In this document: piece after piece, positions 44,950 to 54,692 of the stretch
How the letters are laid out: each line of letters starts with the position of its first letter
Numbering within the stretch: the stretch's first letter is position 1
DNA from: JADKFD01 sp050250665
Lineage (GTDB): Bacteria; Pseudomonadota; Gammaproteobacteria; Xanthomonadales; SZUA-5
DNA length: 64,000 nucleotides
Assembly (NCBI GenBank): GCA_050250665.1
Contig: JBFWOF010000024.1
Span: forward strand, 30,246-94,245
Direction: 5' to 3'
Notes under the pieces: generated by a model
Databases searched by the model: none
What the model saw: only the letters and a program-made list of their open reading frames with translations
What the model was told of the DNA's origin: nothing
Translations under genes and position numbers: made by a program

Positions 44950-45118
44950 TGTGAATTGCCCTAAGTTCGTCCAGCGCCCTGAATCCCGAGGTCACATCCA
45001 CGCCGCTGCGCGGCGCTGACACCTGGACAGTATCCTCGCCAGTCAAGGTTCTTGCCCATCGCCTGCCCATGACTACCGCCTCGGCTATCGATGCGGCGTT
45101 TCTGATTTCCCCACTCAT
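44879..45118 (-). CDS. Small hypothetical ORF between sufB and the nucleotidyltransferase gene
   Basis: A possible 79-residue protein from an ATG at 45118 (complement), beginning MSGEIRNAASIAEAVVMGRR. Its last 71 bp overlap the start of the nucleotidyltransferase gene in another frame, which is long for a normal overlap. Small partner genes often precede such nucleotidyltransferases, and this region contains no other gene, so I report it with caution. No ribosome-binding site stands out. It may instead be a decayed partner gene or a chance frame. Confidence 0.4.
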   Translation of the reverse strand: MSGEIRNAASIAEAVVMGRRWARTLTGEDTVQVSAPRSGVDVTSGFRALDELRAIHNGWTRENPPRLERVAHVITGIRR

Positions 45119-45171
45119 CGCATCACTCCAACGTCGGGCTCGACTTGCTGATCGCGCTGATACAGCAAAGC

Positions 45172-46644
<1,473 letters not shown>

Positions 46645-46763
46645 GACCCACTCCCTGAAATCTCGTGCAACGCAGGCGCTTTAATGGTCTGACCGGCCGT
46701 GACTGCACTCGGCGGTACGCGCTCGACTTCGATGTTCTTCCGAATTTTCATGCCAGCCTTCCT

Positions 46764-46801
46764 GGCGTCCTTTCTGCTGTTCCTTCGCGTCCTTCGTGTC
46801 C
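46764..46801. repeat. CCTTCGCGTCCTTCG repeat arm between the Rrf2 gene and sufB
   Basis: CGTCCTTTCTGCTGTTCCTT followed by CGCGTCCTTCGTGTC is a single copy of the arm that forms inverted pairs in the 2485-3529 array. It also occurs at 39955 and 56108. Here it lies in the leader between the regulator and sufB. Confidence 0.75.
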
Positions 46802-46830
46802 TGCTGCTTCTCCCCGTCCGTGCGGCGAAG

Positions 46831-47286
46831 TCATACAGTGACGCTCGTCAGCCGCTCGACGCTGACTTTCGGCTGCCACTGGCGACTCGGTGCCGCCATG
46901 TCGACCAGCGTGACCTCGCGCAGCGCGCTCTCGACGGCGGCGCTGATCTTGCGCAGATTGCTCGATACCGTGCAGAAGTTCTCGCGACCACACATGCCGT
47001 GGTGAATGCTGCACTCGGTCATCCCGAGTGGACCCTCGATGGCCGCAATGATGTCGGCGATGCTGATCTCATTCGCGGGCCGGGCCAGGCGATAGCCGCC
47101 GGCGGCGCCGCGGGTGGATTGCACCAGGCCCACCTGGGCGAGCTGCTTCAACAGTTTGGACACGGTCGGCGACTCCAGCCGGGTGCGCTCGGCCAGGGCC
47201 TGCGCACTCAGCAGGCCACCGGCTTCGTCGGCCAGACAGGCCATCAGCACGGTCGCGTAATCGGCCAGTTTGGAGAGTCGGAACAA
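46831..47286 (-). CDS. Rrf2 family regulator of the suf operon
   Basis: A 151-residue protein. The only in-frame start before a stop is a TTG at 47286 (complement). The N-terminal winged helix (LSKLADYATVLMACLADEAG, then ESPTVSKLLKQLAQVGLV) and the wing TRGAAGGYRLAR are typical of Rrf2/IscR. Three cysteines in ECSIHHGMCGRENFCTV match the [2Fe-2S]-binding cluster of IscR-type proteins. The family annotated as SUF assembly regulator in Xanthomonas has this layout. It probably senses Fe-S status, represses its own gene and sufB onward, and binds the palindrome at 47315-47330. Confidence 0.92.
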   Translation of the reverse strand: MFRLSKLADYATVLMACLADEAGGLLSAQALAERTRLESPTVSKLLKQLAQVGLVQSTRGAAGGYRLARPANEISIADIIAAIEGPLGMTECSIHHGMCGRENFCTVSSNLRKISAAVESALREVTLVDMAAPSRQWQPKVSVERLTSVTV

Positions 47287-47314
47287 GAAGCTTCAGCCTG
47301 TGGCAATTCATACA

Positions 47315-47330
47315 GGACTAAAATAGTACC
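47315..47330. promoter_or_regulatory. IscR-type operator in front of the Rrf2 gene
   Basis: GGACTAAAATAGTACC is a near-palindrome (GGACTA / TAGTACC) that closely matches the core of the E. coli IscR type 1 site, GACTA-A/T-rich-TAGTC. It lies 29 bp upstream of the regulator start, where it would cover the promoter. It is AT-rich against a GC-rich background, which adds weight. Autorepression is inferred. Confidence 0.75.
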
Positions 47331-47369
47331 AATTGTGTGGAAGGCGCATCAAGGGTCTGCCAGATCCGT

Positions 47370-48209
47370 TCAGCGCAGAGTCGATTGCAGTAGCGCCAGA
47401 GCCTCTTGCACGGCGCCCCCAATGTCATCCGGCCGCACGGCCACCGTCAGTTCGGCCACCCGCAACAGGCCCCAGCCCGCCTCGGCTGCGCAACTGGCAC
47501 AGAAGTCCAGGTGCGCCGCCAGGCAGGCGCTGGCATAGATCCGAGTGGCGACGCTGTGCCGCAGCACGCGCGCCAGGACTTCGGCGCCAGCGAGACGCCG
47601 AATCCCGGCGACCGACCCTCGTCGCAGCTCGATGAAAGCTGCCAAGGGCAGCGCCCGCGCCGCATCGGCAGGATATTGTTCCGCCGACAGGAGTTTGGGC
47701 TGCTGCAGATGCGGCAGCGCCTGGATGCCACCGTCCGACGTTCGCGCGAGCGGCAGCAGATCGTCCGCCAGCCGTTGCCATCCCAGCGCTTGCGCGACGC
47801 GGGCGAAGGTGGACTTGCCGATACCGCTGGGCGCGCAGAACAGCAGCGCCTTGCCGTCCTCGCCCTTGAGGGCACTGGCATGGACGACATAAACGCGGTG
47901 ATGAGCCAGGGCGTGCAGCAGCACCGGCCCTTCCAGCGCCTCGCGCGTCAGTTGTGGTGAGTCTGCTTCGCGCAGAACCGCGTAACGCGAGCTGGCGGCG
48001 TCAAAACGATAGGCCCCGAACTGGGCCAGCTCCAGATCGAAGATCGGCGCTGCTTCGGCCACGGCCACCCGCACCGGCGTCTCGCACAATTCCGCGGCCA
48101 GCGCCGTGCCAAAGGCCGGCGCAACCGCAGCCGTACCGCTCAACAGCTCCGGGGCATGTCTGAAGCGATATCCGGCTGCCGAGATCTGGTGCGGTATGGA
48201 CGGACTCAT
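47370..48209 (-). CDS. HPr kinase-like P-loop protein
   Basis: A 279-residue protein, ATG at 48209 (complement). The middle contains ALAHHRVYVVHASALKGEDG followed by a Walker A, LLFCAPSGIGKSTFARVA, and LADDLLPLAR. These are the hallmarks of HprK-like kinases outside the PTS system: histidine strand, P-loop, LSDD/LADD box. Such solitary proteins often modify peptides or proteins in RiPP-like clusters, but none is visible here. Late cysteines (LDFCASC) are notable. The substrate is unknown. Confidence 0.8.
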   Translation of the reverse strand: MSPSIPHQISAAGYRFRHAPELLSGTAAVAPAFGTALAAELCETPVRVAVAEAAPIFDLELAQFGAYRFDAASSRYAVLREADSPQLTREALEGPVLLHALAHHRVYVVHASALKGEDGKALLFCAPSGIGKSTFARVAQALGWQRLADDLLPLARTSDGGIQALPHLQQPKLLSAEQYPADAARALPLAAFIELRRGSVAGIRRLAGAEVLARVLRHSVATRIYASACLAAHLDFCASCAAEAGWGLLRVAELTVAVRPDDIGGAVQEALALLQSTLR

Positions 48210-48281
48210 CAAGCTCGGGAGCAGCTGCCGTGGAAAGCTTCGAACTCTAGCCGATGCTGATTGAGCGGTCAGATTCCCGAC

Positions 48282-49031
48282 TCAGAAATCACCCCAGTGC
48301 GACTGCAGTGCGGCAATGGCCGCGAGGCCAGCGGTTTCCGTGCGCAGCACCCGCGGACCCAGGCGCAGGCGCGTGAAACCGGCGCGCTGCAGCAACTCGC
48401 CTTCATGCTCGCTGAAGCCGCCTTCCGGGCCGACCGCCAGAACCGCACTGGCTGCGGGCGGCAGGTCACGCAGGGCGACGTCGCCGTCCGGATCCAGCAT
48501 CAGGCGCACCGAATCCGGGCTCGCCGCGGGTGCATCCGCCAACAGGCCGGCCAGCCACGACGGCATGGCCATGGGCGCAGCCAGCTCTGGCAACTGCGCC
48601 CTACCCGATTGCTCGCAAGCCGAAATCAGCACCTGTCGCCAGTGCGCCATCCGTCTCGCCTCGCGTTCGGCATCGAGTTTGACCTCGGTGCGCTCGGTCA
48701 GCAGCGGCTGCACCCGCTGCACCCCGAGTTCGGTGGCCTTCTGCAGGACCAGATCCATTTTTTCGCCGCGACACAGACCCTGAGCCAGGGTCAGCTGCAG
48801 GGGCGAGTCGGCGATCGCGGCCAGTTCCGCGCCCACCCGCACTTGCGCCCGCTTGCGCTCGGCCGCGATCAGTTCGGCCGCGAATTCACGGCCACGGCCG
48901 TCGAAGAGCTGCAGGCGATCGCCCACCCGCAGTCGCAACACCCGCGTCAGATGACTGGACAGATCCTCGCCCAGCGCAAGCTCCTGATCTGGCGCCAGTT
49001 CTGCATCGATGTAGCCACGAATGGTGCGCAT
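48282..49031 (-). CDS. rsmE: 16S rRNA (uracil(1498)-N3)-methyltransferase RsmE
   Basis: A 249-residue SPOUT methyltransferase, ATG at 49031 (complement), beginning MRTIRGYIDAEL; an upstream in-frame start at 49067 has no family support. The N-terminal PUA-like domain shows HLTRVLRLRVGDRLQLFDGR. The knotted SAM-binding domain shows KATELGVQRVQPLLTERTEV, VGPEGGFSEHE and RLGPRVLRTETAGLAAIAAL. It methylates U1498 of 16S rRNA. Standard length. Confidence 0.95.
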   Translation of the reverse strand: MRTIRGYIDAELAPDQELALGEDLSSHLTRVLRLRVGDRLQLFDGRGREFAAELIAAERKRAQVRVGAELAAIADSPLQLTLAQGLCRGEKMDLVLQKATELGVQRVQPLLTERTEVKLDAEREARRMAHWRQVLISACEQSGRAQLPELAAPMAMPSWLAGLLADAPAASPDSVRLMLDPDGDVALRDLPPAASAVLAVGPEGGFSEHEGELLQRAGFTRLRLGPRVLRTETAGLAAIAALQSHWGDF

Positions 49032-49097
49032 GCACGACTCCAATCCACACAGGCGCTGATGCTGCATCAGTGCAGGCCCGCCGTCGAGGCAGGCGGT

Positions 49098-50897
49098 TCA
49101 GACCGCGCGGCGGCGCCGCAGCAGCCAGTTGACCAGCAATCGGCCCGGTATGAAGCGCTCCGCCAGCCGCCGGGCCAGATGAGCCGTCGTTGGCGCCTGG
49201 TTCAAGCTGTGCGAGCTGCGTACTTCGTCAATGATCAAGGCTGGCGACAGCGCCGCTCGCATGGCCTGCTGGCGCTCGCGAGCTGCCCGGTAAGCCCGAT
49301 CCAGCGCTTCCTGGCGCTGGATCGCCACCTCGGTTCGAGCCGGCACCCGGTACAGTGACGTGGTCTTGTCGACCAGCACGAAGCGATCCTCCAGCGTGTA
49401 GCGCGTCCACAGATTCCAGTCCTCGAGCTGGTCCATCTCCACATCGAATCCGCCGTGTCGCTCGTACAGACGGCGATGGAACAGCACGGTCTGGATCGGC
49501 ATGAAGTTCTCCAGCCACAGGGTGGCGTGGTTGAACGGCATCTGGAAGCGCAGCAACCAGTCGGTTTCGCGGTATCGCAAGGGTTGGGCAGATTCGACTT
49601 CGGTCGGCACTTCCCAGGCGATTCCGTAGACGCCTGGCACCTGCTCGGCCAGCGCCACCGACAGCAGATTCTCGACGTGATCGGCATACAGCAGATCATC
49701 GTCGTCGAGAAAGTTGAACCACTCGCCGCTGGCCATGGCCAGCGCCAGATTACCCGCCTGGGCCCGCCCCACCGCGGTACCGGTGGCGTGATACTTGAGC
49801 CGCGGCGCCAGATGCGCGAACTCGATGTCGATCATGCGCCGCGCCAGGTCGGGACCGTCTTCGATGACGATGATCTCGATGTTGGACCAGGTCTGGCGCT
49901 CGACCGAGAGTAGGGCCTCACGCAGCCATTCCGGCCGGCGGTGGGTGCGGATCAGGATCGATACCAGTGGCTGCTCCGTCGGTACTGGCGCGGTGAAGAA
50001 GGCGCCCTTGCGGCGCAGCTCGAAATCCCAGGCGGCAAAACGCGGCTGGAACTGCTCGCTGGTCTGAACGCGACTGGCGCGAAAATGCGGCAGCAGCCGC
50101 AGGCTGCGCAGCAGATTGCGCAGGAGCGCGCGGCGACGTCCGGGAAAGCTCTGGGGCACGCGAATTTCCCGCCAGAGCATGCGGTAGCCCTGAATGAGGT
50201 CGCGCCAGCTGCCGTAGCGCGCCCGCAACAGCAGATTCGCCAGCGTGCTGCCCGCCAGTTGCTGAGGTTTGACCTCGCCGGCGTATCGGTAGCTGTCATG
50301 AATCACACGGGCCTGCGGCAGATAGCGCAGCTTCCAGCCGGCGGCGCGCAAACGCCAGGACAGATCGACATCTTCGCCATAGAGAAACAGCTTCGGGTCA
50401 AAACCGCCGATCTGCTCGAAGGCCTGGCGCCTGAGCAGCACCGCGGCGCCACTGACCCACTCGGTTTCGAGCGTCACCGGGTGGTAGTTCTTCGGATGCT
50501 CGAAGGGCTGCTGGCGAAATTCCCAGGCGGCTGCGGCGTGGTCGCTGGCAGCCTGGGCCAGGATGCGTTCCAGGGACCCGGGCAAGAGCGCGGTATCAGG
50601 ATTCAGCAGCAACAGCCAGGGGCTGCGCGCCTGTCGCGCCAAGGCGTTGTTGGCCTGACCGAAACCAAGATTGCCTTCACTGACTTCGCAGCGCAGAGAG
50701 CTGAAGTCCTCGGCAAAGGGCTTCAACGCACTGCGGATGGCCATGCTGGCCTCCTCCTCGACGCTGTTGTCCCAGATGGACACATGACGGGCCACGCCGG
50801 GTGCCGCGTCGCGAATGCTCTGCAGCAGACGCTGCAATTGAGCAACATCACTGCGATAGCAGACGATGCAGATATCGATGGCCTGGATCGCGCTCAT
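49098..50897 (-). CDS. Tandem family 2 glycosyltransferase
   Basis: A 599-residue protein, ATG at 50897 (complement). Two GT-A domains are visible. Domain 1 (about 1-270) resembles rhamnosyl/N-acetylglucosaminyl transferases: DICIVCYRSD, NLGFGQANNAL, LLLLNPDTAL, GGFDPKLFLYGEDVDLSWRL. Domain 2 (about 310-560) begins VSILIRTHRRPEWLREALLS and has FNFLDDDDLLYADHVE and GGFDVEMDQLEDWNLW. It could add two sugars to a surface glycan or glycoprotein. It overlaps the neighbouring glycosyltransferase by 4 bp. Confidence 0.9.
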   Translation of the reverse strand: MSAIQAIDICIVCYRSDVAQLQRLLQSIRDAAPGVARHVSIWDNSVEEEASMAIRSALKPFAEDFSSLRCEVSEGNLGFGQANNALARQARSPWLLLLNPDTALLPGSLERILAQAASDHAAAAWEFRQQPFEHPKNYHPVTLETEWVSGAAVLLRRQAFEQIGGFDPKLFLYGEDVDLSWRLRAAGWKLRYLPQARVIHDSYRYAGEVKPQQLAGSTLANLLLRARYGSWRDLIQGYRMLWREIRVPQSFPGRRRALLRNLLRSLRLLPHFRASRVQTSEQFQPRFAAWDFELRRKGAFFTAPVPTEQPLVSILIRTHRRPEWLREALLSVERQTWSNIEIIVIEDGPDLARRMIDIEFAHLAPRLKYHATGTAVGRAQAGNLALAMASGEWFNFLDDDDLLYADHVENLLSVALAEQVPGVYGIAWEVPTEVESAQPLRYRETDWLLRFQMPFNHATLWLENFMPIQTVLFHRRLYERHGGFDVEMDQLEDWNLWTRYTLEDRFVLVDKTTSLYRVPARTEVAIQRQEALDRAYRAARERQQAMRAALSPALIIDEVRSSHSLNQAPTTAHLARRLAERFIPGRLLVNWLLRRRRAV

Positions 50898-52618
50898 GCC
50901 GACCTCCTGCGCAAGCCTGCCGGCTTGAGCCAGACCCGCACCTGTCGTGCCAGCGTCTTGCTCCAGTTCGGCACCCAGGCGAGCACCCGGTCGTAACGCG
51001 AGGCCTTGATCCGCAGGCCCTCCAGCTCGCCAGCCAATGCGCTAATGCGTTGATGCATTACGGTAAGCTCTCCTGCCTGGGCGTTGGACAATGCGATCAA
51101 CAGCTGGTTCTGCGCCTGCTGTGTATCGAGTTGTCGACTCAGATGGTCTGCATGGGCCTGAAGTTCCGCGAGCTCGGCCCGTGCCTCCCGGATCTGCGCG
51201 GCGGAGTTGGCTTCGACCTCGGCGTTGCGCTGCTGCAGTTCGGCGGCATCGCACTCGACCGCCCGATTGCGGGCCTGCAAAGCCGCGATATCCGCGTCCC
51301 TGCGCACCAGTGCCTGATCAAGTTCGGCGCGTACCCGTCCCAGGGCAGTCAGATCCTGCTGCAGACGCAGCACGTCGGCGTCCAGTTTCTCCGCCCAGTC
51401 GCGCACCTGTGCGTAGTCGCGGGCCAGTCGGATGTTCTCGTGGCGAAACACCACATCGTCGAGCTGCGAGCGCAGATAAGGTTGTAGTTGGGCGATCGCG
51501 TCTGATTGAGGCAACGATGGCAATGGACCTTCCCTTTGCTGATCGTAGATCTGCTTCATCGCTTTCTCCATGGCCGACAGTGTGGGCACCATCCGTGCCC
51601 GGTTCGCGACGATCTGCTGGCGCCACTCAGCAAGCTGGTGGCCGTCGGCGAGCGCATCCAATGCGGCCATGACCGTCTCGGGTTGATCCGGATGGCTCAG
51701 CAGGGCGCCACCGCCATGGGCACGCACGCGCTCGCCGAGCGCTCCGGCATCGGGCACCAGTACCGGCACTCCAGCCGCCCAGACCTCGGACAACACATAG
51801 CTGAAACTCTCGGCCAGACGATTGGGAAACAGCACCAGATCCACCTGGTAGTGCTGCAGCCAGTGCGCCGTCTGCTGAGGTTCAAAAGGTCCATGCACCC
51901 AGAGCCGTCCGTCGGCGATGAAGCCGGGATGCAGTTGCTCGTCGGTGTAGCCGATCAACACCCAGCGGTAGCGCTGGGCGTCGCCATGCCGTAGCCAGCG
52001 CAATAGACGCTCCTTGCCCTTGTGTGGGCCCAAGGCACCGACGATGGCTAGGGTGCGCAGTTCGCGCTGGGTCGAAACCGGACGTTCCTCCAGCGTGATG
52101 CCCGGCGGGACTATCTGCACCGGCAGATCGGGAAGGTGGCGCCGGAACACGCCAGCCAGGTACGCCGAGGGCACGGTAATGGCCGCGGCACTGACCATGA
52201 CCGCGTGCCAGCGTCGCAGCCAGTCTGCATCGGGCTCTGGTTCGTCCAGCCCCTGTTCGAAGGCGTGCTCTGCCAGGAAGCCGAGGTCGTGCACGCTGAG
52301 CAGCCAGGGTCGGCCCAGTGGGCACCATTGCTCCAGCCATTCCAGCGTGGTCCGCTGCAGATAGTGCACATGCAGCCAGCGGCTGCCATGGGCCGCCAGG
52401 ATGGCCTGCAGCCAATGGGCCGCATCCGCATTGTCCGGCAATTGATAGGGAAGGAACTTCGCCGGGCTGCCGGCCGATTCGACCACCGCCAGCTGATCGC
52501 CCAGATGCAGCAATCCATGGCCATGGCCTTGCCCCAGATCGCGGGCAAAACGAGCGCTGCCGCCGCCGCGCGCGGAAATCAGATGCATGACCGCCGGGAA
52601 TCGAGTCAGCTCCGTCAT
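50894..52618 (-). CDS. GT-B glycosyltransferase with C-terminal coiled coil
   Basis: About 574 residues from an ATG at 52618 (complement). Residues 1-370 are GT-B/family 1-like: LISARGGGSARFARDL, LLSVHDLGFLAEH, VPPGITLEERPVS, IVGALGPHKGKERL, and the E-x7-E-like SYVLSEVWAAGVPVLVPDAG. Residues about 390-545 form a long heptad-rich coiled coil (LRLQQDLTALGRVRAELDQA, VECDAAELQQRNAEVEANSA). Such coiled coils often organise glycan chain length or protein complexes. Together with the downstream tandem GT2 it forms a two-gene glycan unit without transport genes nearby. Confidence 0.88.
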   Translation of the reverse strand: MTELTRFPAVMHLISARGGGSARFARDLGQGHGHGLLHLGDQLAVVESAGSPAKFLPYQLPDNADAAHWLQAILAAHGSRWLHVHYLQRTTLEWLEQWCPLGRPWLLSVHDLGFLAEHAFEQGLDEPEPDADWLRRWHAVMVSAAAITVPSAYLAGVFRRHLPDLPVQIVPPGITLEERPVSTQRELRTLAIVGALGPHKGKERLLRWLRHGDAQRYRWVLIGYTDEQLHPGFIADGRLWVHGPFEPQQTAHWLQHYQVDLVLFPNRLAESFSYVLSEVWAAGVPVLVPDAGALGERVRAHGGGALLSHPDQPETVMAALDALADGHQLAEWRQQIVANRARMVPTLSAMEKAMKQIYDQQREGPLPSLPQSDAIAQLQPYLRSQLDDVVFRHENIRLARDYAQVRDWAEKLDADVLRLQQDLTALGRVRAELDQALVRRDADIAALQARNRAVECDAAELQQRNAEVEANSAAQIREARAELAELQAHADHLSRQLDTQQAQNQLLIALSNAQAGELTVMHQRISALAGELEGLRIKASRYDRVLAWVPNWSKTLARQVRVWLKPAGLRRRSA

Positions 52619-52666
52619 CGGTGCCACCTGCAAGCGGCAGCTGGCAGAGCCGATGCGCAGCAGCGT

Positions 52667-53446
52667 TCAGGGATCGGCCGCTTCGGCCTTGCCCTCGAGT
52701 TTCTGCAGCAGATAGGGCCCGCCGAGCTGATCCATCTGACGCACGATCCAGCTGGCACGCTGGTGCAGATAGGGCGTGGGCTGATCGGCGCGACGCCGCC
52801 GTGGATCCGGCAGCGTAGCCACCATGAGCGCCAGTTGGTACGGTGCCAATGAGGAACACGGTCGCCCGAAACGACGCTCACAGGCCACGCAGAATCCGAA
52901 CATGCCATCGCCGGTCTCGGCAATATTGAGATAGGTCTCCAACAGACGACGCTTGGGCCAGGCAAGTTCCAGCAAACCGGTGAAATAAACCTCCAGGCCC
53001 TTGCGCAACCAGCTGCGCCCGGTCCAGAGAAACAGGTTCTTGGCAACCTGCTGGGAAATCGTGCTGGCACCGCGCATGCGCTCGCCGTCTTCGGCGGCAT
53101 CGAGTGCTTTCTTGATCTCGACCGTGTCGAATCCGTGGTGATCGAGGAAGCGCTGGTCCTCGGAAGCGATCGCCGCCACCGGCAGATAGGGGCCCATGGA
53201 TTCCAGCGGGCACCACTGATAGTCGATCTTGAAAGACGACTGACCCGCTGCGCGGGCCTCGAGAATGCGCTGCGCCATGACTCCGGTGATCGGTGGCGCA
53301 GCAAAGCGCAGGACCAGCACCAGCAACAGGCTCAGCAGGAACGGCGACAGCAGCAGTATCCACAGCCAGCGGCGCCAGCGCCTGGGTTTGGACGCGGGCT
53401 TCGCCAGTGCCGCTTTGGACGGTGATTTAGGCTTGCGATTGGCCAT
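52667..53446 (-). CDS. mtgA: Monofunctional peptidoglycan glycosyltransferase MtgA
   Basis: A 259-residue protein, ATG at 53446 (complement). A basic cytoplasmic N-terminus (RRWRRW) is followed by one membrane helix (about 28-47). The GT51 domain contains the catalytic-glutamate motif AIASEDQRFLDHHGFD, then RGASTISQQVAKNLFLW, KRRLLETYLNIAETG and LALMVATLPDPRR. It polymerises lipid II into glycan strands. No transpeptidase domain is present, as expected for MtgA. It has its own unit upstream of the glycosyltransferases. Confidence 0.95.
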   Translation of the reverse strand: MANRKPKSPSKAALAKPASKPRRWRRWLWILLLSPFLLSLLLVLVLRFAAPPITGVMAQRILEARAAGQSSFKIDYQWCPLESMGPYLPVAAIASEDQRFLDHHGFDTVEIKKALDAAEDGERMRGASTISQQVAKNLFLWTGRSWLRKGLEVYFTGLLELAWPKRRLLETYLNIAETGDGMFGFCVACERRFGRPCSSLAPYQLALMVATLPDPRRRRADQPTPYLHQRASWIVRQMDQLGGPYLLQKLEGKAEAADP

Positions 53447-53546
53447 GACCGTTCACGAGTCCAGCGCGGAGGGAAATCTCGCCGATGACGCGGTTGGTCC
53501 AGCGCTTGCTCTGAACAAGCGCCGGGGCCAGGAACAGTACCGCCGC

Positions 53547-53624
53547 GTCACGTAGCGCGCCTTGCGCGCAACGTGACCTGCTTGCGCATTGACCAACCGA
53601 GTCCCGAGTTCCGAGTCCCGGCAG
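53547..53624. repeat. GTCACGTA hairpin and GAGTCCC string between mtgA and phaC
   Basis: GTCACGTAGCGCGCCTTGCG continuing to CGCAACGTGACCTGC (53547-53581) is the hairpin family seen twice at 39756-39836. GAGTCCCGAGTTCCGAGTCC starts at 53600 and ends just before the phaC stop. Both families are seen elsewhere in the window. Confidence 0.85.
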
Positions 53625-53625
53625 A

Positions 53626-54687
53626 TCAACGCTTGGCAAGCCAACCGTGAATGGTCGGCGCCACTTCCCGCTGAGCGCGACCGGACACGTAGATGCCGAT
53701 ATGACCGCCCTTGAAGGCCAGCACCGTGTAGTCCTTGGTGCCGACCTTGTCTTTCATGGGTATGGACGCGCTCGGCGGCACCAGATGGTCCTGCTCGGCG
53801 TAGATGTTCAGCACCGGCATGGTGATGTTCTTCAGATCCACGTCCTTGTTGCCGATCTTCAGCCCGCCCTCCATCAGCTTGTTGCCCTGATAGAAGTCGC
53901 GGATGAACTCGCGGAAAGCCTGACCCGCCTGATCCGGCGAATCGAAGATCCACTTCTCCATGCGCAGGAAGTTCTCGAGTTCGTGCTTGTCATCGAGAAT
54001 GTCGACCAGGCCGATGTACTTCTGGTGGTTCAGCCGGAAGGGCTTGAGCGTGAGATAACACCAGTTCATCAGATCGCCGGGGACATTGCCCAGGGTGTCG
54101 ACAAACAGATCGATGTCCATGCCCTGGGTCCAGTGCGAGAGCATGTTGTCCGGCGTGTGGAAATCCACCGGCGTGACCATGGTGATCAGATTCTTGACCT
54201 TTTCCGGGTAGATGGCGGCAAAACACAGTGAAAAGGCACCGCCCTGGCACACGCCGAGGATGTTGATGGCTTTCAGCGCATGGCGCCGTGCCACCACATC
54301 GACGCAACGGCGGATGTAGCCGTTGATGTAGTCATCGAGGCCAATGTAGCGATCGGCGGCGTCGGGATAGCCCCAGTCGATCAGGTAGACATCCTCGCCC
54401 AGCGCCAGCAGATTGCGCACCAGCGAGCGATCCTCCTGCAGATCGGTCATGAAGGGTCGATTGACCAGCGCATAGACGATCAGGGTCGGGGTCTTCGCCG
54501 TGGGCTTCTTGTCGCCCTTGAAGCGGTACAGCACCAGCTTGTCTTCGCGGTAGATGACTTCTTTTTCGGTAGCGCCGTAATGGACGTCATCGACCTCGCG
54601 CAGCACTTGGGTGGCGGCGGTCAGTTTCTGGCTGTAACGGGTGACTTCGTCGAGCGCGGATTTCGGATCAATACGCAAAGGTCCCAT
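53626..54687 (-). CDS. phaC: Class III poly(3-hydroxyalkanoate) synthase subunit PhaC
   Basis: A 353-residue alpha/beta hydrolase-type synthase, ATG at 54687 (complement). It polymerises 3-hydroxyacyl-CoA to polyester storage granules. The lipase-like box with the nucleophilic cysteine is GVCQGG, the Asp and His of the triad lie in AEQDHLVPP and KGGHIGIYVSG, and WGYPDAADRY is typical of PhaC. The short length (about 350 residues) and the PhaE gene 5 bp upstream define class III. Metabolic context genes (phaA, phaB) are not in the window. Confidence 0.95.
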   Translation of the reverse strand: MGPLRIDPKSALDEVTRYSQKLTAATQVLREVDDVHYGATEKEVIYREDKLVLYRFKGDKKPTAKTPTLIVYALVNRPFMTDLQEDRSLVRNLLALGEDVYLIDWGYPDAADRYIGLDDYINGYIRRCVDVVARRHALKAINILGVCQGGAFSLCFAAIYPEKVKNLITMVTPVDFHTPDNMLSHWTQGMDIDLFVDTLGNVPGDLMNWCYLTLKPFRLNHQKYIGLVDILDDKHELENFLRMEKWIFDSPDQAGQAFREFIRDFYQGNKLMEGGLKIGNKDVDLKNITMPVLNIYAEQDHLVPPSASIPMKDKVGTKDYTVLAFKGGHIGIYVSGRAQREVAPTIHGWLAKR

Positions 54688-54692
54688 GGTGA

